Positions 11,545 through 24,400 of a DNA stretch of 64,000 bases are shown here, piece after piece. Origin of the DNA: Zychaea mexicana (taxonomy: Eukaryota > Mucoromycota > Mucoromycetes > Mucorales > Lichtheimiaceae); assembly GCF_025766255.1 (NCBI RefSeq), contig NW_026516802.1, positions 41,058 to 105,057 of the forward strand, given 5' to 3'. The position numbers were made by a program, and so were the translations under genes. How positions within the stretch are numbered: the stretch's first letter is position 1; every line of letters starts with the position of its first letter. The notes below the pieces were generated by a model, which searched no databases, was not told where the DNA came from, and saw nothing but the letters and a program-made list of their open reading frames with translations.

Positions 11545-14500
11545 TCTGTGTATTTGTACATCACTTTCATCTGATACTGTACCTTTTTTTTTACCGTTTG
11601 TATATGTCTGAGCTATGTTGGCTATGATCAAGGTGTTCACGTCCTGTAAAATGACATTTTGTATTATACTTGGCCTTTTCTATTGACATTCCCTTTCGCC
11701 CCAAGCTTTTATCAACTCACAACATCAATTAACAATTATTAAAACTATATTTGCCAATAGTTTGATTGAGCAGGCGTGTACAGAGATATTCTATGATGAG
11801 TATTGTCGACTATGTTACTGGTTTCTAACGGGGGTACGGACCACAAATGAGGTGTGTTCAAGACTTCATTCAAGACCAATGCTCCAATATATTCACAGAA
11901 AATTGTTAATGGAAGAGCACAGTAATAGAAGCTCTTGGCAACATACACTAGTCAATGTTATATTCGCGATGATTTCTGATCTAACAGCCTTGAAACTAGC
12001 ATAATAATAAAAATATATCTGCTGAAATCGTTCCTAAAAGCACTATACTTTAACTCTGTTTGATTGATGCTACTAAAAAGTATCCAACATGTCAGCCTCA
12101 GACAACTTTGAGCAAATCGTATGAAATTCCCATTTAGATTACAGAGAGGACGTATACCGCAGGCAGACGGCGGGCAGTGTCAAAAGAAATCCGTAAAATT
12201 CGAGAGTTTTATTAAATGTCGCGTGTATATGAAAATAGCGATGACTGAAAAGCCTTACTAGAACAATCGTGTCTGTAAAAAGTTGTCTGTGAGAGGTCAT
12301 GCTTGTTGCCAGGCAACTGTAATTGTTTAATCGATGAATACATGCATCTATAACTGTTATCGCTACTAGCAAACAAGTCTTCCATCACAGAGATTGAACG
12401 AATGTAAAGATGGTTTTGCTATGCGAGTGTTCTATCTTCCTCTTTCCTAAGTCATGAAACCAATTAATTTTTGCGTCACAGGATCAATGCGGTACTAAAT
12501 GAATTGACCTAAGCGTTCAGGATAGCGTTACAACTTTGAAAAGTAGCAAGGATATGGTCGTTTTTTCAACATTAGTGGAGTATACACGCCCCATTCTCTC
12601 GCTTAATTATTCACAGGAAGAAAAGGTGCAAGAACGGAAGGTTAACACGATAGACGAGGCTAAAAAAAGTGCAAATACCTTTTTCGGCTCTTTTTCTTTC
12701 GGTGAAGAGCGGTAGAATCATCGAACGTCGAGAATCGAGATAAATATATACATTTCACCATATTCAGTCAATTTTCTTGAAATTCTTTTCATGTTATGGT
12801 AATTAAGTGGAGACTGCGGTTATCCTCCGCCATCAGGCCGCCGCCGCCACCACCGCCGGCCGCCGTAAACCATGCTTTAATAAAATGTTTGAAAATCACA
12901 CTATAAGGCCAGAGAGCTCAATAAAGTTCGGTGTGTTTGTATAGCCATCATATTATGCTCAAAATCCGGATGTTCCGGCGGATAGCTTCGACAAAACATA
13001 CAGCATAATTTTGAGACTTTCTAATTTTACATAGTGATACCAAATCGTTATGACGAAAAAAGCACAAGGCAATGCAACTATTACCATACAACAGGAAGCA
13101 TAAGCTTGTCATGGACGATAATGGTACGTGTCGCGCTTAATCATCCAAAGGAAAGGTTTGCGCATTGGCCAACAAAGTACATGACTTTATTTTTGTATTC
13201 GTGATATAATTCAGGGGTAATTCGTTAATCGTGAGCCATTACAAAAACAGTGTTCTGGAGCATCTTAAAAGATGACTTTGAGCAGCAATTGCTGCTGTGG
13301 AGCCAATATAACAGGCTTGTATTAGCAGCTGGTAGCATATGCTACTACTTGGAGGTGGGTAATTTCAAGCATAGTCGGGAAGGCGAAGCGTACAATCGGA
13401 CCTAATATATCCACATCAGCAGCCTCATCATATTTTTAACTATATACAGCATGCATAATACAGGTTCTTTGTTGGATTGGAATAAGTCTTACTTATAAAT
13501 TTGCCGGATCGAATGCGCACAAAGTGTATCCAAAAGCCGTGCACAGAGCATACAGAGGTATATTAAACATGCACACAAGAAGAAAAAAAAGCCTCCCCTG
13601 TTGAGTAACGTTATCTTTTATGACCTGTTTTGGAAAGCCTAATTTAAGTCCGAAGCTAATTTGCAATATGGAATCTCTGGATGGATCCTCATCTCTTCTC
13701 TCTGCGAACTAAAAGAGCTCAGCCTTTATGCAATTAATTTTTCTGAACCGGAGACCATATTGCAACAGCAACAACCTGATTATTACCATGGCATGTTGCC
13801 ATGGTTACAGCACGCTGAATGTACACCAGTTCATAAAAGGCAAATAAGGCTGTTATCGTCACCCAAAGAGAAAGTGGAGAATTGCACATACAGAGAGCGA
13901 GGGAGAGAGAAAGGCTGTTTTTGCTGTTACACAACAGAAAAGAGATTGGCTCGAAATGACAGTCGAACATGTGCTGTATTGCCGCACACCTTTTTTTTTT
14001 GTCAATCTGACCAGGAAATGGCATATTCATATGTACGATACATCATAACTTACACACACTCTGTTTGCATTTTACCGGGAACTTGCTCTCGTAAATATTG
14101 GTTTCGTAACCCGAGAAAGGGAAATGAAATCGCGTGCAAAGTCTTTCATTTTCTTTTCAGTTTATTGGGTAGCTCTTCTCTTTTCTATTATCGTGGGTTA
14201 TGTATCATGCAAATGCATCTGGTATTGCCATTACGATAACAACAGCGCCACTGCTATGGAAGGCTGCTCAAATTGCAAGAGAAGGTCTTTATTTATACAT
14301 GCAACATGGATGATTCGGTAAGACGGATATCTTCTTACGCGCCCATCGTGCTACGCGAGCGGAGTAAGGCTCACGTGTGACCCTGAGGGTGAGAGCAAGG
14401 TGGAGCTTTGATGGAAGGTGAAGAAGCGTACAAGGCACAGCAATGGGGGGGGGGCACATCAGCAAAGCCTTCTTTCTCTCGTACGGCAAGGCTGGCTGTA

Positions 14501-14664
14501 ATGCAATTGTGGGTTGTCTGGAAGCCGACTTGATAAAGAAAAAGGAGTCATTTTTCCCTTCCTTCTTTCTCACTTCTTCCTTCTTTCGCTCACACTTCTT
14601 CCTCCACCCCTCCATTCCCCTTACCTTTCCTTTCCTTCCTCACATACTATCGAGAGCATACACA
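11545..14664. other. Long intergenic region (3.1 kb)
   Basis: AT-rich DNA with scattered short open frames (for example 11762-12004 +, 12139-12372 -, 13661-14239 +) that have no recognisable domain and no splice-consistent extension. A GC-rich patch of CCG/CCA units lies near 12836-12864 and a G run near 14445-14454. No RNA gene recognised. Confidence 0.55.
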
Positions 14665-16120
14665 ATGACTCGCCAATCCACACTCATTGCACTTCTACAA
14701 CTACTGATCGTCTCATTACTTCCACATTCGCTATTTGCGCTGGACAGCAACGTGAAGAACCTGGTTGTTTTCGGTGATTCCTATTCCGGTAATAATTATT
14801 ATCATCATGATCAGCAGCAGAGAAGCAACAACAACAATAATAGCAACGACTCACACGCTAACACAATTTCTTAGACCTTGGAAACTTTCATCGATGGACA
14901 AACGGCCCTGTCTGGAGCGAAAACGTTGCGGTTGCTTGGAATGCGTCGCTGTACAGCTTTGCATACACCGGTTCGGCATGTGACAACGAGCTATTTCCCA
15001 ACGTATCGGCTGCAGACCAGATGCCTAGTATCCGCGACCAGATTGAAATGTTCTACAACCTCGACTTGAACTTGGACCCTACCGAAACCGTCTTTGCCGT
15101 CTGGGTCGGCATCAACGATATCCAAAAGTCATACCAGCAAAGCCTTGGTAAGTACGAGCAACAGATCCGTTCTACTTGAAAATGTCTCTTGGATGCGTGT
15201 ATTTACAGGTTATTCACATGAAAAATAAAGGTACGGATGAGTTGCCTGACTTTAAGAATGTTGCCTTGTGCATCGGCCAGCAACTGCGAAACATCCGCAA
15301 AGTGTTCCACGCCAGCCGCATCATGGTCTTCAACGTGCCTCCACTGGAACGCATGCCGTTCTTTGCCGACAACGACGAGCACGCGGACAAGGAAGTCTGG
15401 GGTCAGGCTGCTGTGGAGCTCAACCGAATGCTGCAGAACGATGTTGTCAGCCTCAACAAGCACCATCATGCGCTTGAACTGGATCTCGTTGACGTGCACA
15501 GTCTTTTGTCCGATATCGCTGCCGATCCTCCGATCTTTGGATTCTCGGATGCCACGCATGCCTATCTCGATGCGTGCCAGGGCGCGTGCCAGGACGAAAT
15601 CAATGACTTTGTCTGGTGGGACCGCACCCACTTGACCGGCGGCGCCCATCATGTCATTGCCAACAGCATCCTGCTTGCTGGCTCGTATGCTCAGTCGACA
15701 TCGGTGGATATCACCCTGACCAACGTCCAAGCGCTTCTCGAGGATCCCAAATCACGATACCGATCCCCTGTCTACATCCCCCCTCCCAACACGGGTCTCA
15801 TCGACCAGATTGTCCAAGAGATGACCAAGTCAACACCCTCCACGATCGAAGTACAACAGGACCTCGACGATGAGTACTTGCTTGGAGCGAGCCATTTGCT
15901 GAATCGTGTATTTATTTGGTCCACATTGGTTCTGGCTGTGGCTGCCGTGCTGTTTGCATGGAGACGTCAGCAGCAGCATCGTCGAAGCCCTTGTCGATGC
16001 CGCAGTGGTGGTGGTCTTTTGGACCCGAGCAGTATCGAATCCCAGCATCGTGGTCGCTACTTTTCTCCCTTCCGTCCCAACAACAGCAATGGCAACAGTG
16101 AAATGACCGAGACCAAATAG
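14665..16120 (+). CDS. GDSL/SGNH-family esterase or lipase with signal peptide and C-terminal membrane anchor
   Basis: Three exons: 14665-14788, 14875-15147, 15231-16120 (428 residues). The first ~25 residues form a signal peptide ('LIALLQLLIVSLLPHSLFA'). Block I 'VFGDSYSDLGN' carries the nucleophile serine near residue 39 and is split by intron 1. Block III is 'WVGIND' near 149. Block V 'WDRTHLTGGAHH' near 263 carries the catalytic Asp and His. After the catalytic domain comes a linker, then one hydrophobic helix ('VFIWSTLVLAVAAVLFAW', residues ~350-370) followed by an Arg/Gln/His-rich tail, so the enzyme is probably a type I membrane protein with the active site outside. Most fungal relatives are secreted and soluble, so the anchor is notable. 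At the third exon a nearer AG gives a stop, so the AG at 15229-15230 is used. Substrate is unknown (SGNH enzymes act on esters, lipids or glycans). Confidence 0.9.
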
Positions 16121-17160
16121 ATCAAAAGGGACCGTCACCACCCGCTCACGCGCTGTTATTACCAACCAAGTACTACTACTACCTCCATCATCACATATAC
16201 ACCACGACCTTACACCGCTCATCCTCATCACCCACCCAGCACCGGCACCATATCTTTTTCTCTTTTTAGTGTTTCATAAAAAAAAAAAAGAAAGAAAAAA
16301 AAATACCTTCTCTCGGTCTCCCTCTGTCTCATCGTCATCCTGCCCCTCACAAATCCCACCCTTTCTTGTTGTATTTCTTTCGTCTTTGTCATCATTAGTT
16401 TCTTTGTTGTACATCTTCTTCTATAAACTCATCCACAAACGCGCACACACTGTGCCTTCTTCTTGCCAGAGGCAAGTATAATTGTTATTCGTTCCAAAAT
16501 AAACAGAGCACATCTTCTGTGTGTGGAGATCTATTTGGGAAAGAAGTCAAAGTTGGTGGTGACAATTTGCTATGGAACAAACAAACAAATGTGAGTATAC
16601 ACGGGTCGTATAGCTGTTGGTAAGTGCATGGTTTATTGTACACACAGGTACATCGAGCACCGGAGGCGTTGGTCCGATGACGGGGCCCTTGCAAAGCGTT
16701 GACGGGTTATACAAAGTATTGTTTGCATGAATGTTGGTTCTTATTGAGAATGAGGTGCTTCCTGTCCGTGTGTTCCTTGTTATGGATAATCACCGACTCA
16801 ACCCTGCTCTTTGTTACGCACCTACGCACCTGCATTTGGTTTCTTGGGTGTGATTGCTCATTTGTTCTCTTTGATGCTTCTATTTCCCGTAATGCACAGA
16901 CACACATCATATGTGTCCGTGCATGATCGTGATGAGGTGAGACCCAAAGAGGTCATTCTTTGGACCCATCTGTTGTTCGCCTGAAATGGTTAATCAGTTT
17001 AACATGGATAAAAAAGCGGGCTGTCTGCGCGCGTGCAAGTTGAGATCTACACTCAGCACATACGAACGCTTCCTCATCTACCAACTGCTCCCACTACTGC
17101 TACCCGAGAGATCCGCACCTTTGAATCCCGCCGACACTACCTTGCATACAAACAATCATT
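16121..17160. other. Intergenic region
   Basis: About 1 kb of 3' flank (pyrimidine-rich, with A-runs near 16279-16303) and promoter DNA of the homeodomain gene. No supported gene. Confidence 0.6.
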
Positions 17161-17557
17161 ATGTCGCAGCGTGACAGCGATCATAATCAGGTACAAAACA
17201 AGTTCGAGCTTATTTTTATATCTCCTTCACCACCTCCACCACCTACTACACACATACACACATGCTTTCTCTTAAGAATAAGCGCAGAATCCCTGGTATT
17301 CTTCAGATTCACCACATTTGGCTCAGTAGAACATAAAAATATTTTTTTATATTGATGCTCAGATGTCGTCCCCAACAATTAAATGGCTAGATCATATAAA
17401 TACTAACTAGCGATTTTGTTTGTAATCCTGCTACATGTTCATTTAGTCTTCTTCCAATACCCTTACTCCTGCCGCTACTGCTATCACAGCTAGTAAACCG
17501 GCTACTACCACCGACACCACCACCGCGATCGACCCTTTTGCCTTTCTCTTTCAACCC

Positions 17558-20011
17558 ATGGCCGATTATGGATGCAGTATTCTCGACGTGCCTCCTGCAC
17601 AGTTACAGCAGCAACTAGAGAAGTTCGAGGACCCTGTCACACTCGGATCCTACCTGCAAGACCTCACCAACATCTCGTCTCATGTCGAGCACTATCCTAC
17701 CACCACAATGTCCACTATGGAACTCCTCCACTATTCCTTGCCAGCAGCACCAGAGCCAACAACAGTGACTGGAGCAGAAATGCCAATGTCACTTATGATG
17801 GACGATCCCAATAAGGTCACATCCATGTCATCACAGCAGCAGTATCAACAACAACAACAACAACAATTTCAGCCAAATGAAGCTGTGCCATCCATTTCTG
17901 CAAGCAACGAAAAAGCCGGCTCTCTTTGCTCCCTGTTGAAGTATTTTCCGGACTTGACCAAATTCATGGGTCACAACTACTTTGAAAGCTTTGTCAAACT
18001 GTGGTTCTCTTTTCAAAAGTGTATCTTGCTTGCTCGCAACGCCGAATGCCGGACATGGGTGACACGAGAGCTTTGGTCGATCACAGAACATCTCGATATG
18101 ACGGTTGAAAAGATCATGAATGAGCGAAAGCAAATGGAACCACAATATCACCAACACGAAGACTGTGAACAGCAAACACCCTTTCTCATTTACGCTCTTC
18201 AATCACTCAAGGACCGTGTCGAGGTGATGCACCGTGTCATGCTGATTATTGAAACTGCTCGTATACAGTACAACCAAGATCCCGTCAGTGCTATCATACC
18301 GATCCTTCATCGTATTATTGAGAAACGACAGAACGAGAAGCAGCAGCAAGGGTTACTATTGCAACAACAGCAGCTCCACCAATTGCAACAGCAGCATCGA
18401 TCCAGCGAACAGAAACAAGGACAACAGGTTTCTGACATGATGACGATGATACTGGCCGACAGCACCGGCAGCAGCAGCAGTGGTGGTACTACGTTTATGC
18501 AGCAAGATTATCAGCAACAGCAACTACAACAAGGGTCCGCTTTTAATGATCCGACAATGTTTGTACAACCACAGCATGATTACCAACAGCAGATGCAGCA
18601 TCAGCACCAGCAAGAGTTCTATCAGAATCCGGCCATGGCTGCGATGATGTTACAGAGCAACAACAACCGTAATGTTTACTGCGTTCACCCGTCCACATTA
18701 ATGCAGCCTTGGCCGACACCGTCTGCAAGTTCAGGGGGGTATACCATCATGCCACCCACTACACCGGAACATCAACAAGAGCAGCTGCTCTTTACCATGA
18801 ACAATAGCGACTTTACAGCAACCAGCAGCACTATGTCGTCACTCTCATCTTCTTGTTCACTGCCTCCACACGAAGGTTTTGAGTTTCTTCCGTCGTCAGT
18901 CGCTTCGATGTCGGCCCATGCAACAGTAAGGACACATCAACCATTCACGCCACCCGATGCTTTCCACGCCATGAAAGCTGATCAGCAACAACAACAACAG
19001 CAACTCGATTTGCAACAAGGATTGTCAGCCTTACAAATTAGCGACATTACCAAAGGACAACAATACAACCGCCAACAACAAGATCTCCTGCAAGAGAACG
19101 AGCTTGACAACAAGCAAGAGCAACAAGGCAGTACATTATGTTTGGGATCATCAAGCGTAGACGGCGACGAAGAGCAAGATCAAGTCAACGACGACGATGA
19201 CAAAGACGCTGACTATTGCGAAGAAGAAGAGGGTGAGACGGAATCGGATGATGAAGAGATGGAAGATATAGATGACGACGATGACGATGACTATGTGGAG
19301 CCAACATCGGCAGCAGCAAAAGCAAAAGCAGCAACAGCAGCAGCACGTCGTCATAGAAACAACAGCCGTCGTCCCGGCAACAACAACAATAGCAGCCGTT
19401 CTACTACTGTTAAAATCGAACCATCATTGTCATCATCCCGTGCCACCATCAGAAAACCAGTACAACAACAACAACAGCAAGCACGTCGTCCACGTGCTCC
19501 ACGAACCTACACAAGACGCACTGCTACCTCCTATGACGCCGAGACGACCCACTACTTGAAATCCGTGTTCTTTAGCATCTACAGTAAAAAGGACAAGCTG
19601 ACCAAGGAGCAACGCAAACAAGTTCAAACACACACCGGATTGAAGCCTCGCAACATTACGTACTGGTTCTCCAATCACAAGCGCCGGTTTCAAAACTCAT
19701 TGTATGTGTTTAAGCAGACGGTGCGTGAAAGCCAAGGCAAGGTCGTGACCTATGATGATTTCTTGAGCTGGCGTCGCCAGCATGGATTGCCTGAAGATGT
19801 CCCGGATAGCGAAGTGGCTGACAGTGGAATTAGCTTTGATGAAGGATGCTGGTCATCCCCATCTTCCACCAACAGTAAAAACACCATCAAAAGTGGAGAT
19901 GAAGAAGAACAAGAACAAGCGTTGTTGTTGGAGGAAGAAGATCAAAAACAACAGAATAGTGACAGCGCGATTTCTTGTTTGCAATCACCGGCTGATGCTA
20001 CAGCCGCTTAA
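17558..20011 (+). CDS. Homeodomain transcription factor with poly-Gln and acidic regions
   Basis: A single long open frame of 817 residues from ATG 17558. The homeodomain lies near residues 650-712: 'TTHYLKSVFFSIYSKKDKL' (helix 1 to loop) and recognition helix 'NITYWFSNHKRRF', with W48, F49 and N51 of the usual numbering and a 60-residue (non-TALE) spacing. The rest is low-complexity: several Gln runs (for example residues ~89-98), a strongly acidic Asp/Glu stretch (~530-580), then an Ala/Lys and Arg-rich stretch leading into the homeodomain. A hydrophobic helical segment 'YFESFVKLWFSFQKCILLARN' near 145 may be a second domain. It should be a nuclear DNA-binding regulator; target unknown. An upstream exon is possible: ATG at 17161-17190 (ten codons) spliced with GTACAA...TTTAG to 17447 would add 47 residues in frame. 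Outside the homeodomain I see no family. Confidence 0.85.
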   Translation: MADYGCSILDVPPAQLQQQLEKFEDPVTLGSYLQDLTNISSHVEHYPTTTMSTMELLHYSLPAAPEPTTVTGAEMPMSLMMDDPNKVTSMSSQQQYQQQQQQQFQPNEAVPSISASNEKAGSLCSLLKYFPDLTKFMGHNYFESFVKLWFSFQKCILLARNAECRTWVTRELWSITEHLDMTVEKIMNERKQMEPQYHQHEDCEQQTPFLIYALQSLKDRVEVMHRVMLIIETARIQYNQDPVSAIIPILHRIIEKRQNEKQQQGLLLQQQQLHQLQQQHRSSEQKQGQQVSDMMTMILADSTGSSSSGGTTFMQQDYQQQQLQQGSAFNDPTMFVQPQHDYQQQMQHQHQQEFYQNPAMAAMMLQSNNNRNVYCVHPSTLMQPWPTPSASSGGYTIMPPTTPEHQQEQLLFTMNNSDFTATSSTMSSLSSSCSLPPHEGFEFLPSSVASMSAHATVRTHQPFTPPDAFHAMKADQQQQQQQLDLQQGLSALQISDITKGQQYNRQQQDLLQENELDNKQEQQGSTLCLGSSSVDGDEEQDQVNDDDDKDADYCEEEEGETESDDEEMEDIDDDDDDDYVEPTSAAAKAKAATAAARRHRNNSRRPGNNNNSSRSTTVKIEPSLSSSRATIRKPVQQQQQQARRPRAPRTYTRRTATSYDAETTHYLKSVFFSIYSKKDKLTKEQRKQVQTHTGLKPRNITYWFSNHKRRFQNSLYVFKQTVRESQGKVVTYDDFLSWRRQHGLPEDVPDSEVADSGISFDEGCWSSPSSTNSKNTIKSGDEEEQEQALLLEEEDQKQQNSDSAISCLQSPADATAA

Positions 20012-21491
20012 TAATTATTACCAGTTGCATCCTCTACACCCTTCCCATCCATTCACTTATCCTTTAAAAAAACATACTTCCTCTCTTCATAAATCGAAGT
20101 ATATACAAAAATATAGTAGTAGTACCATTAGTAGTTTATAATAAAAAAAAGTATCTCCGTTTAATAGCAGTAAAAACACTCTTTCTTTTTGTTGCCAGAT
20201 TTTCGATTTAAGCACTAGCATTAGGATTTTCTTATTGCCTCTAAGCAAAACTGACATACTATATATCAAAAGTAGTAAAAGCAAATGGTAAGTCCAGCTG
20301 ATGATGTTCAATGGTTTATAGTAGCAGGTGCTTACTGTTTGATGATATACGCATTGATAAAGCGAGTAAATGCGAAGGTCATCATCATGTTCTGCCGATA
20401 AGCATTTTTTTTTCTGTTATTGGGGCTCACTTACGTTAAAAGGTTTGTTCTATTGCAGGATTCCTGTTCCTTTGCTCCATAGGACAAAAAAGATTTCTAA
20501 TATTTCTGCTAGTAAATTGTTGATCATACAGTTTATACAGAGGAAGCATAGTGATTTCGCAGTAAGCATTGAAAGTTTAGTCCATTGAAAAATTCATCTA
20601 AGCTGTGCTGTATTATAGTGATGGCAGATATCGTATGTAATGTATTTTAAATGCAGGATCCTCCCTCCTCCTGTTAGGCTCAAAAACCCTTTAATCGATG
20701 AGACGAAACATATGAAGAGTTTTTTTTTTTTTTCGAGAAAAAGGTACACATCTTGGAACCTAGCCAATGAAATTTGAAAGCGCGAGCATGAAAAAGTAAT
20801 GGTTCCACGTGATACAACAGCGTTCCCTTTTGGTCGTTGCACAGAGATCGACTATTGTGAATGGCTTGTTAAGGCCACGCCCAAAAAAAGTCGACAGCTT
20901 ATTCGCTCTTCTTGCAATCGCTTTTTTTCTATCTTCCTTTAGTTTCTCTCTGAATGGATAGGTGGAATCCCGTGCAGCGTGTTGTGCCCATGATGATGAT
21001 ACACAGGATGTAAGTTTATTGTAGTTCGACGAAATCCAATACTTTGGATCACGTCGGTTTTCATCCGCAACGTTTATTGGAACAAGATATTTCACTACTA
21101 ATACTGCTACTAACCCACTTATTACTTTTTTTTGTGTCGTGTAGTAATAATATACAACAACAAGACATGTTCACGCGCTACCCCAACTCTCAACATCGCT
21201 CCCTCTGCCCGCCCCCCTCCACTCCGGGATGGGAAGGGTGAAACTGAGCGCATAGCGGAACGGCGCGCAATATACACATACACACGTACCCCCATTCACG
21301 TATACGGATACGGTTACAAGGACGAATAGGATATAGGATGGTGACGCTAAACAAAAGGCAGATCACACAAACAATTGGGATCCTCCCTCTCTTTTCTTTT
21401 TGCTTTCTTTTTTTTCTTCCAACTTTTCTTCTTCTTCTTCTTTGTTTCTCTATCTTACTACCTCTTGATCATCAGTTTCACGTAGCAGATT
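20012..21491. other. Intergenic region
   Basis: About 1.5 kb. The left part is the AT-rich 3' flank of the homeodomain gene; the last ~150 bp are strongly pyrimidine-rich (CTTCTTCTTCTT) in front of the betaine lipid synthase start. No supported gene. Confidence 0.6.
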
Positions 21492-24400
21492 ATGAGCTCC
21501 TCATCATCATTGAAACAACGTAACAAGATCCGGTTTGCCCTGGTACCACTATGCATGGGGATGGCCAATATTTGTCTGCAAAAAGTCGACCTTTTGGAGC
21601 CGTTTTATGCCCAGTATCGGTGGGCACACGCGATCTTATTGAGTGTTATTGGATCCATCGTGTCCGTAATCCTTGGTTGGGACCATGTCAAGACACCCAT
21701 CATGTTTATGTACTCGTGTTTTTTAAAGCCCCTCGGACATCATGGAGATGTGCAAAGTCGGCTCGAATCCTTTTATCAGGGACAAGCTCATAGTACGTGT
21801 GTTATACGTTTGCTTCTAGTAGTAGTAATAGTAGCATTAGCGCGTGAAGTAGTAGATGCATGATGTGGTATAAGTGCAGTCGGCATGCTGGTGTTGCTTT
21901 TGCTGCTGCATGGGACGTGCTACCCCCCTGAAGCTTTCCCTTTCCCTTCTACCCCTGGGTACCCTCTGTCTAAAGCACAACACACATGACACATATATTC
22001 TTTATCCCTTTTAACCTTAAATCTGACCAACACTCTTAGTTTATGATGACTCGCGCGGTAAACTTTTACGAGGCCGTAAAACGATGCTACGACTATGTGC
22101 GGCACAGCTAAAGGATCAAATCGCTAATGGCACAACACCAAGGAAACCAACTTGGATTGACCTGGGAGGTGGAACTGGTAAGAGGCAAAAAGAAAAACGT
22201 AAACTCGGCATTTCTTCCAAATATATACAAGTATACTCATACGCATTGGTTGCGTATTTATGTTTTTGTTTATCAAGGTTGGAACATTGAGCAAATGCAC
22301 GCGTCGTTCCCTATTGAGAACTTTGAAAAGGTTGTGCTGGTGGATCTGACACCTTCCTTGTGCAAGATTGCTCAAGAGCGGTTCAAGCGACGCGGTTGGG
22401 ATAATGTCATTGTGTTATGTCAAGATGCTGCTTCTTTTGAAACACCTTTTCAAGCCGAAGGTGGTGTCAACTTGGTGACCATGTCGTATTCATGTAAGTC
22501 TAAAGTAGCTGTAGTAACCTTGTTTGTTTTCTTAGTGTGTGGTGGGAAAACTTTATCGATTTGGGACGAAAGGGGAAGCAACTACCGAAGATGGCGTTAT
22601 ATTCGTAAACAAAAAGACAGCTTTAGATCTGACCATAACCTAAACTTCATGATGGGCCATGTTATTTTAGTATCGATGATGGACAGCTATTTCCCAGTCG
22701 TGGATCGAGTCCAATCCTTGTTGACGCCCGATGGTCTTTTTGGCGTCGTCGATTTCTACGTGTCTGGTAAATCCAGTGCACCAGCAGAAACCTACTCACC
22801 CCAACACAACCGACAATGCAATTGGTTCACACGATTCTTCTGGCACATCTGGTTCGACTTTGATCACATCAACTTGGCGCCTGGCCGTCGCGATTATTTG
22901 GAATACAAGTTTGGCACGATCAAGAGTTTGAACCGCAGAAATCATTTCGTGGTCCCTTATATGATCCAGATTCCTTACTATGTTTGGCTTGGTTGTTCGC
23001 ATGCAAGGGGTCTCCTCGCTACTACTACTACTACTTCAGCTTCCGTGATATCCGATTCGTATAGCAGTAGTGCAAGTGACTGCAGTGCGTCACCTAAACT
23101 GGGACCCGATGGTTCTTCTTCGTCAGCTTCGGTTGTAGCAGTAGAACCTCGTCGCCCGTGGCGTTTGGACTATGATCCGTCGTTGCCCTGTCATACACAA
23201 TTTCGATCGTATATTTATGCTTTCACTTGGGAAGATCCGCGAGTCGATCTGCAGCATATTCCGTTGTCCAGCAATGACGTGATGCTGGTCATTACTTCGG
23301 CTGGTGACAATGCTCTAGAATATGCCATTGCTGCACAACCTAAACGAATTCACTGCGTTGACATGAATCCTTGTCAGGTAAGGGCACCAAAAGAGAGCAA
23401 AGTACTCAAGGGAGAAGAAGGGAAGGATATTAAAGAGCGAACTGGGGGACCACGTAATCTATATAGAATCACTTGTTGGAATTGAAGCTTGCAAGCATTG
23501 CCACACTCTCATACCGTGATTTCTGGCGAATGTTTGGACAAGGCCAGCACCCGCACTTTTCTACGCTGTTAAACGATTTCATTTCGCCCCAGCTGAGTTC
23601 CTACGCCTTCCAGTACTGGTCCCAGCATAGCGATCGGTTCTCTCACCAATTCTACAAGACTGGTTATTCTGGATTGGCGTTATATATTTTTGAATGGTGG
23701 AGTCGTGCTACGGGTATTACAAAGTACGTAGAACAGATGTGCAGTGCTACAACAATCGAAGAACAAGAACGGATTTGGCAGCAGCGTGTACGACCTACCC
23801 TCCTGTCTCCACTGGTTCAAAAAATGATGGATAATCCAATGTTTATGTGGAATGCATTAGGAGGTGTGTGATCCGTTGATTTCGTTGTGGAGATGTTTAA
23901 GAGTGGAGAGTTTAAAACGATTATACTAACAAACAAATACATGTTTTGCAATGTACTAGTACCGATCAACCAAATGAACATGTTTTTGGAAGAGTGCACG
24001 ACACGCGAATATGTTGAAAATACGCTCGATCCCATCCCATCCCGGTCTTTGTTCCGAAATGATCAATATTTCTACCACCTCTGCATGATGCAGCATTATA
24101 CCAAGGAATCATCTCCAACCTATCTAACCGAGGAAGGATTCAATAAGCTCAAGGTAAATCCAGGACAGGGCTTTGTCTACTTATTAGAATTAGAATTAAG
24201 GGGTAAGAGGTGGGTGGGATAAAAGAAAGATGAGAATGAAATACTGAAATGGATGCTATTGATAATAGAATTCGGATGCTATGGACGCCTTCCGATTACA
24301 TACAGACTCAATCGTCGATACATTAAAGGGCTTACCAGACAATTATTTGACACGGATGGTTGTCATGGACCATATGGACTGGTTCGACCCTAAGGACCCC

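Noticed and set aside
13661..14239. 192-residue plus-strand frame
   Set aside because: No domain or conserved look; codon use random, and the opposite strand also has an open frame.
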